From Paraglaciecola arctica (GTDB lineage: Bacteria > Pseudomonadota > Gammaproteobacteria > Enterobacterales > Alteromonadaceae): DNA of 63,174 nucleotides. Location: positions 1 to 63,174 of the forward strand of contig NZ_JAHKQO010000023.1 of assembly GCF_018861065.1 (NCBI RefSeq). The letters are read 5' to 3'. The position numbers and the translations under genes are program-made. Below the pieces are notes generated by a model. It was not told the DNA's origin. It did no database searches and was given only the letters and a program-made list of their open reading frames with translations. This document shows, in pieces, positions 47,784 through 57,773 of this stretch (within the stretch, counting starts at the first letter, position 1; every line of letters starts with the position of its first letter).

Positions 47784-48983
47784 ATCCTCAAACCAAGTAG
47801 CGATAACTTGACGTTCTTGCTCTGTCATTTTGGTTTTGTTCATCATTGGCATATCTCTAGTGACAGCGGCGCGCCTATGGATCACCGCCGCTCTTTGCTC
47901 GATTTGCTGCCATGTATCAAACATTAACCCAAGGGGGGCGATGACAAATATATCATCGGTCGGTTTGGCAGAGTGACAGTTGGCACAATGAGTTTGCATA
48001 ACATCAAATACTGCTTGTTGCTGGATATCTAGGGGGGCAGCAATGGTTGCTTCAGTAGTCGTTTTTGAAGTTTCCTCTACTGAAACTTTAGGAGAAGACA
48101 CCCAACCAGCAATGATAATCATGCCGATTGCACCCGTTATTAAAATTGAAGGGCGAGAAATACCAATATGTTTTAAATTAAAATAATGACGTATCCAAGC
48201 TGAAACTAGGCCAATTGCCATCAACACTAACCATGCATTTTGATGTTGATAGGTCATAGGGTAATGGTTACTGATCATTATAAATAACAAGGGTAGGGTC
48301 AGGTAGTTATTGTGAACTGAACGTAATTTAGCTCCCAGCCCCCAACTCGGATCAATCTCTGTTTTATTGGTTACCGCATCGACCATGAGTCTTTGGGCAG
48401 GCATTATTTTAAAGAACACGTTACCTGCCATAATAGTGCCGATTAAGGCGCCCACATGAATAAACGCTCCGCGTCCACTAAACCAATGGGTCGCTAAATA
48501 ACTCGCTGCTGCAATCAGAATTAAAAACATCACAGCAAATACTCGTGGATATCTTGCCAAGGGACTGCGACAGGCGGCTTCATAAATAAATAGTCCGCCA
48601 AAAATAAGCCCTAAACCTCGCGCTATTGCCTCTCCTGGAGTCAATTCCATTACCGAGTTATCAATTAAATAAATCGCTGCACCATGGTAATACACTAATC
48701 CGAGGAGCAAAAAACCGCTAATCCAAGTGGTGTAGGCTTCCCACTTAAACCAGTGTAATTTCTCGGGTATAACTTCAGGTCCGTATTCATACTTGGCTAC
48801 TTCGTAAAAGCCACCACCATGTACCGCCCACAAGTCGCCCTTAATACCTTTTTGTTTTTTCCAATCTGGCGGAGTGCGAAGGTTATTGTCTAACCAAATG
48901 AAATAGAAAGATGCGCCAATCCATGCCACACCGGCAATAACATGAAACCAGCGAAGAAATAGTGAAAGCCAATCAAGCAACAT
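47769..48983 (-). CDS. puuD: PuuD: membrane urate hydroxylase with cytochrome c domain
   Basis: 404 residues. Residues 1-~300 carry about eight membrane segments of the PuuD urate oxidase domain (RWFHVIAGVAWIGASFYFIWLDN at the start, then LWAVHGGGFYEVAKY). The C-terminal domain holds a c-type heme motif C333-A-N-C-H337. It oxidises urate to 5-hydroxyisourate and passes electrons to the respiratory chain instead of making hydrogen peroxide. It is the last gene of the xdh-puuD operon; its ATG overlaps the guaD stop by one base. This membrane form replaces soluble uricase, which is not seen in the window. Confidence 0.93.
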   Translation of the reverse strand: MLLDWLSLFLRWFHVIAGVAWIGASFYFIWLDNNLRTPPDWKKQKGIKGDLWAVHGGGFYEVAKYEYGPEVIPEKLHWFKWEAYTTWISGFLLLGLVYYHGAAIYLIDNSVMELTPGEAIARGLGLIFGGLFIYEAACRSPLARYPRVFAVMFLILIAAASYLATHWFSGRGAFIHVGALIGTIMAGNVFFKIMPAQRLMVDAVTNKTEIDPSWGLGAKLRSVHNNYLTLPLLFIMISNHYPMTYQHQNAWLVLMAIGLVSAWIRHYFNLKHIGISRPSILITGAIGMIIIAGWVSSPKVSVEETSKTTTEATIAAPLDIQQQAVFDVMQTHCANCHSAKPTDDIFVIAPLGLMFDTWQQIEQRAAVIHRRAAVTRDMPMMNKTKMTEQERQVIATWFEDLNAK

Positions 48984-50302
48984 TACTGTGCTCCTTTTGT
49001 TGTGAATGTATCAGACTGATAAACCGCAGTACCGGCTACGTAAGTAGCGATAATAGCGCGATCATCGGCCATCATGCTCAAAGCAAAGAGCATATCTTGT
49101 GGTGTACGATGGTGTTCAAAACGTAGTGCGCTGAGTTCATCAAACTCTGGATCAAGTATGACAAAGTCCGCAGCAGTGCCTGGATTTAAATTACCAATTG
49201 AATTCTCTAAGCCTAGGCCCAAAGCGGCACCTTGTGTCATAAGATACAGGCCATGCATAGGATCCATTTGATTACCTTTTAACTGACAAATTTTATAGGC
49301 TTCACCCATAGTTTTTAACATGCTAAAACTTGTCCCGCCGCCTACATCTGTTGCCAACATAACTGGCACTTCTTGCTGTTCGGCTTTAGCTAAATCAAAT
49401 AGACCGCTGCCTAAAAATAGATTTGATGTCGGGCAAAAAGCGATGCTTGCTTGGGTTTCTTGTAGGCGTTGCCATTCGCTTTGCTCTAGATGAATACCAT
49501 GTCCAAATACCGCTCCTTTTCTGACTAGCCCGTAGTGATCATAGACATCGAGGTAGTTTTTCCGCTCAGGAAATAGCTCTTTTACCCAGGCGATTTCATT
49601 ATGATTTTCAGACAAATGCGTTTGAATAAAGACGTCAGGATATTGTTGTGCAAGTTCGCCTAAAGCGTGCAATTGCTCGTGGCTACTAGTAGGCGCAAAC
49701 CTTGGGGTTATTGCATATTTCAGTCGCCCCTTGTTATGCCATTTTTGTATTAGCTCAGCACTGTCTTGTTGGGCACTTTGTGGTGTGTCTTGCAGCCAAT
49801 CCGGGCTGTTTCTGTCCATACACACTTTGCCAGCAATCAATAACATATTGTGACTGGCTGCTTCTTGGAAAAGCGCATCGGCGGCTTGTTTGTGCACTGA
49901 CGAATAAACCATGCCTGTTGTGGTGCCGTGGCGGTGTAACTGTCTGACAAATATTTTTGCAATATGGCTAGCATATTGTGGATCGGCAAATTTGCGTTCT
50001 ACTGGAAAAGTATAGTCAGTTAGCCAATCGAGTAACTGTTCACCAAAACTGGCAATCATTTCTGTTTGTGGAAAATGTAAATGGCTGTCTATAAAACCTG
50101 GTAACAGTAATTTTCCTGAGTAGTCATATAGTTTGGCCTCAGGATACTGATTTATATGGTTTTTATATTCACCTATAAATTCAATTTTGTCGTTACGCGT
50201 AACTAGTAGGCCATCTTCAATGAACTGATATTGCTGTTTGGGACAGTCACTTTTTTCAGGAAAGTGTAAAATCGAAGCGCGATAAGCTTGTGCTGTATTC
50301 AA
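48983..50302 (-). CDS. guaD: guanine deaminase
   Basis: 439 residues from TTG 50302, the same length as E. coli GuaD; the frame is open back to 50344, but that part overlaps hiuH. Metal ligands are visible in the amidohydrolase pattern PGFIDSHLHFPQ, with later His/Asp in THLSENHNE, GHGIHL and LATDVGGG. It deaminates guanine to xanthine, feeding the xanthine dehydrogenase encoded upstream in the same operon. GTGAG about ten bases before the TTG may be the ribosome site. The start is the least certain point. Confidence 0.92.
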   Translation of the reverse strand: MNTAQAYRASILHFPEKSDCPKQQYQFIEDGLLVTRNDKIEFIGEYKNHINQYPEAKLYDYSGKLLLPGFIDSHLHFPQTEMIASFGEQLLDWLTDYTFPVERKFADPQYASHIAKIFVRQLHRHGTTTGMVYSSVHKQAADALFQEAASHNMLLIAGKVCMDRNSPDWLQDTPQSAQQDSAELIQKWHNKGRLKYAITPRFAPTSSHEQLHALGELAQQYPDVFIQTHLSENHNEIAWVKELFPERKNYLDVYDHYGLVRKGAVFGHGIHLEQSEWQRLQETQASIAFCPTSNLFLGSGLFDLAKAEQQEVPVMLATDVGGGTSFSMLKTMGEAYKICQLKGNQMDPMHGLYLMTQGAALGLGLENSIGNLNPGTAADFVILDPEFDELSALRFEHHRTPQDMLFALSMMADDRAIIATYVAGTAVYQSDTFTTKGAQ

Positions 50303-50315
50303 TCTATAATTCTCA

Positions 50316-50642
50316 CTAACTGCCACGGTAACTGCTAAAACCAAAGGGTGAAATTAACAGGGGGACATGGTAATGGCCGCCATTTTCAATTAGCTCAAAG
50401 TGCACATCAACAAAAGGATAAAAAGCTTCTTTATGATAACTGAGAAGATATTCTTTAGTATAGAAACGTAAGCAATATTGACCTGCAACAAAATTAAAAT
50501 CGCTCCAGTTATTACAGCGTCCGTCGTCATCTGTTTGTGCTTCAATTACTTGCCCATCATGGGTGGTTAACTGGAGTTTCATATTGGCTGCGGGTTTACC
50601 CAGCGTAGTGTCTAGTACATGACTAGAAAGACTAATGCTCAT
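50316..50642 (-). CDS. hiuH: 5-hydroxyisourate hydrolase
   Basis: 108 residues of the transthyretin-like family. The N-terminal LSSHVLDTTLGKPA supplies the first conserved His, the middle has the Arg-containing stretch, and the end is YRGS, the family's diagnostic C-terminus. It hydrolyses 5-hydroxyisourate, the PuuD product, to OHCU. Its ATG overlaps the uraD stop (ATGA). Confidence 0.96.
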   Translation of the reverse strand: MSISLSSHVLDTTLGKPAANMKLQLTTHDGQVIEAQTDDDGRCNNWSDFNFVAGQYCLRFYTKEYLLSYHKEAFYPFVDVHFELIENGGHYHVPLLISPFGFSSYRGS

Positions 50643-51178
50643 ACTATTTGTGTTCCTTTTTCTATGCCCTTTTCGAGCCTTAACAAGGTGATTTTGATTT
50701 GTTCTGCTGCGGCCAATTCAATCTCTTGCTGCGTACTATTGTTTAGTCGCAACATTAAAGCATTTAACATAGTGTCGGCACTAAGGCCCGTGGCGCAAAT
50801 AATGAAGATAAAACCATGTTTAGCTAAATATTGATGATTAGCTTGAGCTAAAGTTTGTAGTGTTTCTTCGCTCGCTTGTGTTGCTCCTTGTTGTTCGTTG
50901 CTGGCAACGTCTTTGGTGGCAGCATATTTAGCCCGCAAACTGTTTACATCGCCAATCATAGGGTGAGCTTCAAACGCAGTGAGTAAGTCTTTTTCACCAC
51001 ATTTAGACCATATCTTTTCTGCCACATCTTTAATTTGCTCAATATCGGTAAATGGTCGCGCTTTTTCCATTCCTTGATACCAACTAGGCGCTGCGCAGCA
51101 ATGACTAAACCATAGTTGTGCGTCTGATTGAGTTAACTGATTGAGGCTTTCTACTGATATCACTGCTTGGGAGTTCAT
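50639..51178 (-). CDS. uraD: OHCU decarboxylase
   Basis: 179 residues. The active-site His72 lies in AHPMIGD, and the family block KAYAATKDVASNEQQGA-type segment follows (here RAKYAATKDVASNEQQ). It converts OHCU to S-allantoin, the step after HiuH, and keeps the product in the S form. Its ATG overlaps the xdhC stop by four bases and hiuH starts in its stop codon, so the three are tightly coupled. Confidence 0.95.
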   Translation of the reverse strand: MNSQAVISVESLNQLTQSDAQLWFSHCCAAPSWYQGMEKARPFTDIEQIKDVAEKIWSKCGEKDLLTAFEAHPMIGDVNSLRAKYAATKDVASNEQQGATQASEETLQTLAQANHQYLAKHGFIFIICATGLSADTMLNALMLRLNNSTQQEIELAAAEQIKITLLRLEKGIEKGTQIV

Positions 51179-52050
51179 GATTCGGACTCTGGTTGACGCG
51201 TTAAGGATTGAATAAGTTGTTTATTTTCACGCCAAGCTTGTTGTTGCTGCTGTTGTGTTGTTAGGGTTTTATTGTCAAGCAGTTGAATCAGCTGCGCTGC
51301 CATAGAAACTGCAACTTCGACGGGGCGTTTACCAGGAATGCTTAATAGGCCAACAGGACTAACTAAACGCTGACTATCTTGGGGAGCAAATCCTTTGTGG
51401 GCTAACCGTGTTTTAAAACGTCTTGCTTTAGTATCTGAACCTATCATGCCAACAAAGTCGATATCGCTGCGCTTAATCGCCGCCTCGATAATGTCAAAAT
51501 CTAGTTGATGGTTATGGGTCATCACCATTACCCAAGATTTGTTGGGTAAGTTCGCAATGGTGGTGGCGGGTTGTTCGCTAAGGCGTAAATTTACGTTATT
51601 GGGTTGTTCGGCTAAGTGTTCGAGTATTTCTTGTCGATTGTCAATCCAACTTATTTGCAAGGGCAACTGCGCTAAAATAGGCACTAATGCTTTGGATACG
51701 TGGCCAGCGCCGTATATCGCAATATGCTGCGTGTGATCTTGAAATACCTCAAACAAAACGTTGGTAGCGCCACCACAGCACTGTCCTAACTTGCTGGACA
51801 GTGGATAATGCTCAATTTTCTGTGTAGTGGTGCTTTGCAGTAACAATTCACGGGCTTGTTTGGTTACTTCAAACTCTAAGTGTCCGCCGCCTATTGTATC
51901 GAACGTTGTGTCATCACATACCAGCATTTTACTGCCACCGTTTCTTGGGGTTGAGCCTGCGGTGGCCAACAAAGTGACTAATACATAACTTTTACCTTGT
52001 TGTTGGCACTGATTTACCGCGTCGTACCAGGTTTTAATAGGTAAACTCAT
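51175..52050 (-). CDS. xdhC: xanthine dehydrogenase accessory protein XdhC
   Basis: 291 residues. The N-terminal XdhC/CoxI domain (YVLVTLLATAGSTPRNGGSKMLV, GGGHLEFEV, QCCGG) and a C-terminal Rossmann-like domain (IAIYGAGHVSKAL, then VGMIGSDTKARRF) are both present. It binds molybdenum cofactor, helps convert it to the sulfurated form and inserts it into XdhB. The ATG overlaps the xdhB stop. Confidence 0.95.
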   Translation of the reverse strand: MSLPIKTWYDAVNQCQQQGKSYVLVTLLATAGSTPRNGGSKMLVCDDTTFDTIGGGHLEFEVTKQARELLLQSTTTQKIEHYPLSSKLGQCCGGATNVLFEVFQDHTQHIAIYGAGHVSKALVPILAQLPLQISWIDNRQEILEHLAEQPNNVNLRLSEQPATTIANLPNKSWVMVMTHNHQLDFDIIEAAIKRSDIDFVGMIGSDTKARRFKTRLAHKGFAPQDSQRLVSPVGLLSIPGKRPVEVAVSMAAQLIQLLDNKTLTTQQQQQQAWRENKQLIQSLTRQPESES

Positions 52051-54389
52051 GATTGCTTCTCAAGCCAAGTTTGCGCTTGTTCGATGGCGTTATAGACTTT
52101 TTCAGGCGTAGCGGGGGGATGCAATACGGGATCAATCTGATAATCAGTGATACTGGAAATCGCGTCTTTTAAGGCGCACCAAACAGAATTAGCTAACATA
52201 AAAGGCGGTTCACCTACCGCTTTTGAGTGATAGATGCTGTCTTCGTCATTCGCTCTAGGATACAAATCCACATTAAATATTTCTGGCGTATCACCGATAG
52301 CCGGTATTTTATATGTGGCCGGATTATTACTCGTCAGTTTACCCGTATCGTCCCATAATAATTCTTCAGTGGTTAACCAACCCATACCTTGAATAAACCC
52401 ACCTTCAATTTGGCCTATGTCTAAGGCTGGATTCAAACTTTTACCTACATCGTGCAATATATCGACCCTGTCAACTTTGTATTCGCCGGTTAAGGTATCA
52501 ATGGATACTTCTGAACAGCTGGCGCCGTAGGCAAAATAGAAAAACGGTCTGCCTTTACCTGTATTGCGATCGTAGTGAATTTTTGGAGTTTTATAGAAAC
52601 CTGTTGCAGAAAGGGATATCCGATTCATATAGGCTTGCTGGATTAACTCAGCAAAAGCAATTTTTGCGTCACCTAGCACAACATTCTGTTCGGTGAAAAC
52701 AACTTGTTTAGGATCACCTTGTAGCTGCTCTGCATAAAACTCCGCGAGACGGTGTTTTATGGCCAAACAGGCATTTTGAGCCGCCTTACCATTTAAATCA
52801 GTACCGCTAGATGCTGCTGTAGGCGAGGTATTAGGCACTTTATCGGTTCGAGTCGCAGTGACTTCTACATGAGACAAAGGAACACCAAACTCATTGGCCA
52901 CAATTTGCCCAATTTTAGTGTGTAGACCTTGGCCCATTTCGGTACCACCATGATTAATCTGCATGCTGCCATCGGTATAAATATGCAACAATGCACCAGC
53001 CTGATTAAGGTGTTTAGCGGTAAATGAAATTCCAAATTTCACAGGTGTTAAGGACAAGCCCTTTTTAATGACAGAGCTGTTTTTGTTGAATTCTGCAATT
53101 TGTGTCCGGCGCAGTTGGTAATCACACGAAACTTCTAATTTATCAATCAGATCTGCCAATAGATTGTGTTCTACTTGCATGCCGTATTGGGTGGTGTTTC
53201 TGTTGTCTTTTCCATACAAATTAAGTTTACGGACAGCTAAAGGATCTTTACCTAATTTACGAGCAATAGCGTCCATCATGGCTTCAGCTACTATCATGCC
53301 TTGGGGCCCACCAAAACCTCTATAGGCAGTGTGAGAGACTTGATTGGTTCTACATCTGTGTCCCTCAATATAAGAATCAGCCAGAAAATAACCATTGTCG
53401 GCATGGAACATCGCTCTGTCGACTATTGCGTCGGATAAATCAGGAGAGTGCCCACAGTTGCCGTTGATCTCTACATGAGTGGCTTGGATTAATCCTTGAT
53501 TATCTGTTGCTACTTTAAAGCGGTTTTCGAAAGGATGGCGTTTTCCAGTCGCCATCATGTCTAACATCCGCGGAAGTCTAAGTTTGACAGCCACTTTATT
53601 GCGACTAGCAAATATTGCGGCTATGCACGCCCACTGGGCGGCTTGGGTTTCTTTTCCACCAAAACCACCGCCCATACGGCGCATGTCTACTACTACTTTG
53701 TGTAATTTAATATCTAACACTTCAGCAATGAGTTTTTGTACTTCGCTGGGATGTTGGCTAGAAGTGTAAACCAACATGCGGTCTTCTTCTTCAGGGATTG
53801 CCATAGACACTTGGCCCTCAAGATACATATGCTCTTGGCCACCAATCAACATTTCACCTTCAATCTGAATTGGACTTTGTTGATAACTCTTTTCAAAATC
53901 ACCGCTATGCATAAAATGTGGCGGACGTACAAAATTGTCTTGTGTTTTGGCTTGGTCAACACTCAAACAAGCTTGAGTGTCAGCAATATCAACTTTGGCT
54001 TTTAACACTGCTTGGCGGGCCAAGGTTACGTTGCTTGCCAAAACCGCAAATATTGGTTGGCTATGGTATAAAACCTCAGTGTTAGCTAACAAAGGATCTC
54101 CCGGAAAAACAGGACCTATGTCTTTATGACCTGGAATATCATCGACAGTGATCACATCTATCACGCCAGGGCTGCTTTTGACCTGTGATAAATCGATAGC
54201 GGTGATGGTGCCACTGGTGACTGGGCTCACGCCTACAGCTACATGGTGTAGGTTTGCGGCTTCGGGCATGTCGTCAACATAACGGGCTTGACCACTGACT
54301 TGACGGGCAGCACTTTCGTGTTTGTGAGATTTACCCGCAGCGCCTTGGTTAGCGGAATCAAAACCTGGTTGTTCAATTAATTTACGCAT
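52047..54389 (-). CDS. xdhB: xanthine dehydrogenase, molybdopterin-binding subunit
   Basis: 780 residues from ATG 54389; GGAGGT six bases upstream fixes the start inside the end of xdhA (8-base overlap). It carries the aldehyde oxidase/xanthine dehydrogenase a/b hammerhead domain (~30-130) and the large molybdopterin domain, with GGGFGGKETQ, RGFGGPQG, HGGTEMGQG and the active-site Glu in AVGEPP. It oxidises hypoxanthine and xanthine to urate with XdhA. Full length for the bacterial XdhB type. An extension to 54437 has no ribosome site. Confidence 0.96.
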   Translation of the reverse strand: MRKLIEQPGFDSANQGAAGKSHKHESAARQVSGQARYVDDMPEAANLHHVAVGVSPVTSGTITAIDLSQVKSSPGVIDVITVDDIPGHKDIGPVFPGDPLLANTEVLYHSQPIFAVLASNVTLARQAVLKAKVDIADTQACLSVDQAKTQDNFVRPPHFMHSGDFEKSYQQSPIQIEGEMLIGGQEHMYLEGQVSMAIPEEEDRMLVYTSSQHPSEVQKLIAEVLDIKLHKVVVDMRRMGGGFGGKETQAAQWACIAAIFASRNKVAVKLRLPRMLDMMATGKRHPFENRFKVATDNQGLIQATHVEINGNCGHSPDLSDAIVDRAMFHADNGYFLADSYIEGHRCRTNQVSHTAYRGFGGPQGMIVAEAMMDAIARKLGKDPLAVRKLNLYGKDNRNTTQYGMQVEHNLLADLIDKLEVSCDYQLRRTQIAEFNKNSSVIKKGLSLTPVKFGISFTAKHLNQAGALLHIYTDGSMQINHGGTEMGQGLHTKIGQIVANEFGVPLSHVEVTATRTDKVPNTSPTAASSGTDLNGKAAQNACLAIKHRLAEFYAEQLQGDPKQVVFTEQNVVLGDAKIAFAELIQQAYMNRISLSATGFYKTPKIHYDRNTGKGRPFFYFAYGASCSEVSIDTLTGEYKVDRVDILHDVGKSLNPALDIGQIEGGFIQGMGWLTTEELLWDDTGKLTSNNPATYKIPAIGDTPEIFNVDLYPRANDEDSIYHSKAVGEPPFMLANSVWCALKDAISSITDYQIDPVLHPPATPEKVYNAIEQAQTWLEKQS

Positions 54390-55860
54390 GTGGCACCTCC
54401 TCAGTGACTGAGGGAATATGTACAATTCGCGTTTCAATCTTTTGGGTACTTTGGTTGGTCTCTAACCAAAAACGTTTCCACAAATTACATAACATCGCCA
54501 CGCGATAGTTTTTGCTAGCTCGCACATCGTCTAATGGTGAAAAGGCCTGCTTAAGAATCTCGTTACCTATTTCAAAACTTTCTTTACTTGACCAAGTTTT
54601 GCCAAGTAGTGCGGTGTTTAGCGCCGATACTGTTGCAGGGATCGCCGCAACACCACCAAAACCACTGTTAATACTTTGTACTTTCCCATCAATAATTTGC
54701 GCATTAAACACTGCACATACCGCGGAAATGTCATCTTCATACCGTTTAGATACTTTGTAAGCGCGTACAAAATCGTTTGGTGAGGTGTAGGGAATAAAGA
54801 TTGATTCTATCCATTGTGATGCTTTTAATGCGGTCTTGCGATAGTCCAAAAAGAACTCGTTTGCCGGGATGGTTCTTTTTTGTTGGCCATCGTCAATATG
54901 AATAATAGCGTTGAGTGCTAAGAGTGCTGGCGGCATATCTCCGATAGGAGAGGCATTGGCGACATTGCCACCTAAGCTTGCTTGGTTTCGAATAGGTGTG
55001 GCGGCAAAACGCCACAACAGTTCTGATAATTGCGGGAAATGTTTAAGCAAACTAGATTCAAGTTTACCTAAGGGCAAGGCTGCGCCAATTAATAAGCCAT
55101 GCTCGCTCTCAGTCAATTCATTTAATTCTGGTATGGCACCTAATGCAATCAGCTTTTCGAAAGTTTTGAGCTGTTGAGTCACTTGTAATGCTAAGTCTGT
55201 ACTGCCGGCAAATACATTTGCGTCGGGGTAGGTCGCTTTGGCTGACGCAAGTTCTTCTCTAGAGGTTGGCACCAACAAGTTCGACGTGCTGATATTCTGC
55301 TTGTTTATGTCTTTTAGTTGCTTGATGGTTTCGGGTTCAACTTTTTGAAACTTATCCGTTATTTTGTTTTCACAGACTTTTAACGTGGCGTCGATTATAG
55401 GTCGATATCCAGTGCATCGACATAAATTTCCTGACAGTGCTTGAATCACGCCTTCGCGATCAGGTTGTGTAGGACTTTGGTACAAAGCAAACATCGACAT
55501 GATAAAGCCAGGTGTACAAAAACCACACTGGGAACCATGATGTTCAACTAGACTTTGTTGCACTGGATGTAATTTTTTCTGTTCGGATAAATGTTCAACG
55601 CTGATTAATTGTTTGCCATGCAATGCAGATAAAAAAGTCACACAACTGTTAATTGCTCGATATTCAAGGCTATCGTTTGTATTCTTGCCATGATTCACCA
55701 CCTCAGCCAATACTACTGTACAAGCTCCACAATCTCCCGAAGCACAGCCTTCTTTGGTGCCCGTGAGTTTTTGTTGATCGCGCAAATATTCAAGTAAAGT
55801 TAAGTCAGCTTTAGTTTGATCTATGTGAGTGATTTCATTGTTAAGCAAAAAGCTGATCAT
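54382..55860 (-). CDS. xdhA: xanthine dehydrogenase, iron-sulfur and FAD subunit
   Basis: 492 residues from ATG 55860, with GGAG eight bases upstream; the frame opens at TTG 55872. The first 2Fe-2S cluster uses C39, C44, C47 and C73. The second uses C112, C115 (CGFC), C147 and C149 (CRC). A FAD-binding domain follows (~190-400; FAGSTDLAL, ATPIRNQASLGGNVANASP) and the CO-dehydrogenase-like C-terminal part. It takes electrons from XdhB to NAD+. First gene of the purine operon; a RutR-like operator lies 68 bases upstream. Confidence 0.96.
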   Translation of the reverse strand: MISFLLNNEITHIDQTKADLTLLEYLRDQQKLTGTKEGCASGDCGACTVVLAEVVNHGKNTNDSLEYRAINSCVTFLSALHGKQLISVEHLSEQKKLHPVQQSLVEHHGSQCGFCTPGFIMSMFALYQSPTQPDREGVIQALSGNLCRCTGYRPIIDATLKVCENKITDKFQKVEPETIKQLKDINKQNISTSNLLVPTSREELASAKATYPDANVFAGSTDLALQVTQQLKTFEKLIALGAIPELNELTESEHGLLIGAALPLGKLESSLLKHFPQLSELLWRFAATPIRNQASLGGNVANASPIGDMPPALLALNAIIHIDDGQQKRTIPANEFFLDYRKTALKASQWIESIFIPYTSPNDFVRAYKVSKRYEDDISAVCAVFNAQIIDGKVQSINSGFGGVAAIPATVSALNTALLGKTWSSKESFEIGNEILKQAFSPLDDVRASKNYRVAMLCNLWKRFWLETNQSTQKIETRIVHIPSVTEEVPHA

Positions 55861-55927
55861 GTAGCGCTCCAAAAACGGAATTGAGTAGGCATTTTATCCG
55901 ACTAGTGGTGTCAATTACAATAAAAAC

Positions 55928-55943
55928 TAGACTATTTGGTCAG
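55928..55943. promoter_or_regulatory. RutR-like operator upstream of xdhA and the TetR gene
   Basis: TAGACTATTTGGTCAG agrees at 11 of 14 positions with the RutR consensus TTGACCA-NN-TGGTCAA. It lies 68 bases before xdhA and 230 before the regulator gene, in the 312-base divergent region (55861-56172), which otherwise shows only A/T-rich promoter-like DNA. Its core AGACTA-NN-TGGTCAG recurs exactly at 60452-60467 on the other strand. Confidence 0.6.
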
Positions 55944-56172
55944 GTTTATTGTGATTATGGAAAACAATTCTTGTATGATTGACTTAAACCAGAATTTGTC
56001 TTTGATTTATGGTTTAGTTTTTATTAGTGAAAGCAATTAAAATGCCGAACGTTATAACAATTGTAATTTTGTTTTGCTTTCATGATTCTAGCAATCCCTA
56101 AGATTGGGTGATATTTTTGTGTCTACAGATAGAGTTTGTAAATATTTTACTTAAAGGGAAATCAATTAATAA

Positions 56173-56817
56173 ATGTCTGCCAGTATGAATTACAAAGAAC
56201 TAAGCATTGGTGAGCTTAACCGCAACAAAATACTCAATGCCGCTGAAAAGGAGTTTGCATTGCACGGTTTTAAAGGCGCACGTGTTCAGGCAATAGCTGA
56301 CAGAGCACAATTACCTAAAACCAATGTGCTTTATTATTTTAAATCTAAGGAATCGTTATACTTAGCGCTGTTGGAGGATATACTGCGATTGTGGAATAGT
56401 CGCTTTGATGAAGCTACTGTGGGAGATGATCCCGCTGAAGTATTGGCACATTACATCGCGGATAAAATGGAAATATCCCGTTGTCGCCCTGATGCATCCA
56501 AAATGTTTGCACTAGAAATTATCAATGGTGCACCGAATTTAAACGAATTTTTCAAAGATCAACATGCCTCTTGGATGGCTGGACGAGTAGATGTGATTAA
56601 ACAATGGATTGATCAGGGCAAGTTAGCCGCAACCGATCCTCATTATTTGTTATTCAATATTTGGGCAACCTCACAACATTATGCTGATTTTTCTGTGCAA
56701 ATTAATGAACTAAGAGGCAAACCCATGACTCAAAGCGACTTTGCCGAAGCAACAAATAATTTGATTAAGCTAATATTGACTGGTTGCGGACTAACGGTTC
56801 CATCTAAATTTGAATAA
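56173..56817 (+). CDS. RutR-like TetR-family regulator of purine degradation
   Basis: 214 residues. Residues ~17-65 form the TetR helix-turn-helix (NKILNAAEKEFALHGFKGARVQAIADRAQ..., LYYFKSKE). The C-terminal domain is RutR-like: SRCRPDASKMFALEIINGAPNL and IWATSQHYADF. E. coli RutR responds to uracil/thymine and controls pyrimidine and purine genes; this one sits beside the purine operon and may sense a purine-pathway compound. It is divergent from xdhA and starts 8 bases before puuE on the same strand. Confidence 0.85.
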   Translation: MSASMNYKELSIGELNRNKILNAAEKEFALHGFKGARVQAIADRAQLPKTNVLYYFKSKESLYLALLEDILRLWNSRFDEATVGDDPAEVLAHYIADKMEISRCRPDASKMFALEIINGAPNLNEFFKDQHASWMAGRVDVIKQWIDQGKLAATDPHYLLFNIWATSQHYADFSVQINELRGKPMTQSDFAEATNNLIKLILTGCGLTVPSKFE

Positions 56818-56825
56818 GGTGCTCA

Positions 56826-57728
56826 ATGAGACACGCGTATCCTAGGGATTTAAGCGGTTACGGCCAATTTCCTCCTCATCCTAAATGGCCTAATCAGGCT
56901 AAAATAGCTGTGCAATTTGTACTTAACTACGAAGAAGGTGGTGAAAACTGTGTATTACATGGTGATGATCATTCTGAAACCTTTCTATCTGAAATTATCG
57001 GGGCTCAGGCTTTTTCTGATCGACATTTAAGTATGGAGTCTATGTATGAGTATGGCAGTCGTGCAGGATTTTGGCGGCTGTATAACTTGTTTGTACGTTA
57101 TAACTTACCGATTACAGTATTTGGCGTCACTATGGCATTGCAGCGAAATCCTGAAGCAGTAGCCGCGATGAAAGAGGCAAACTGGGAAATTGCTAGTCAC
57201 GCTATGCGTTGGATTAGTTTTCAAGATATGCCCGAAGCCCAAGAAAAGAAAATGATTAATGCTGCGGTGCAATTGCATCAAGCAATTACGGGTAGTAAGC
57301 CTAAAGGTTGGTACACAGGTAGAACAAGTCCTAACACCCTAAAACTCATAGCTGATCGTAATGATATTTTATATTGCGCTGATTCGTATGCAGATGATCT
57401 CCCTTATTATGACACTCAGTATTCGTCACCCTTGTTAATGGTGCCTTACACCTTAGATACTAACGACATGCGTTTTGCCACCCCGCAAGGTTTTAATAGT
57501 GGAGAGCAGTTTTATCAGTATCTTAAAGATGCTTTTGACGTGTTGTATGCCGAAGGTGAAACTGCGCCAAAAATGTTGTCGATAGGATTACACTGCCGAA
57601 TTATTGGGCGTCCAGCACGGATGGCGGCGTTGCAAAGGTTTATTGAATATGTACAGAGTCACGATCAAGTATGGTGCTGTACTAGAGAGCAAATTGCCTT
57701 GCATTGGAAACAGAATTTTCCGCTATAA
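56826..57728 (+). CDS. puuE: PuuE-type allantoinase (polysaccharide deacetylase family)
   Basis: 300 residues. The family blocks YPRDLSGYGQFPPHPKWPNQAKIAVQFVLNYEEGGE (1-40) and SHAMRWISFQDM, HCRIIGRPARM are clear. This metal-independent allantoinase opens S-allantoin to allantoate, continuing the pathway after UraD. It follows the regulator with an 8-base gap, so both share a transcript, ended by the terminator at 57774-57808. Confidence 0.93.
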   Translation: MRHAYPRDLSGYGQFPPHPKWPNQAKIAVQFVLNYEEGGENCVLHGDDHSETFLSEIIGAQAFSDRHLSMESMYEYGSRAGFWRLYNLFVRYNLPITVFGVTMALQRNPEAVAAMKEANWEIASHAMRWISFQDMPEAQEKKMINAAVQLHQAITGSKPKGWYTGRTSPNTLKLIADRNDILYCADSYADDLPYYDTQYSSPLLMVPYTLDTNDMRFATPQGFNSGEQFYQYLKDAFDVLYAEGETAPKMLSIGLHCRIIGRPARMAALQRFIEYVQSHDQVWCCTREQIALHWKQNFPL

Positions 57729-57773
57729 AACTCACAATTCTCACCTGTAAAATCACAAATCAAAAGTATAAAA

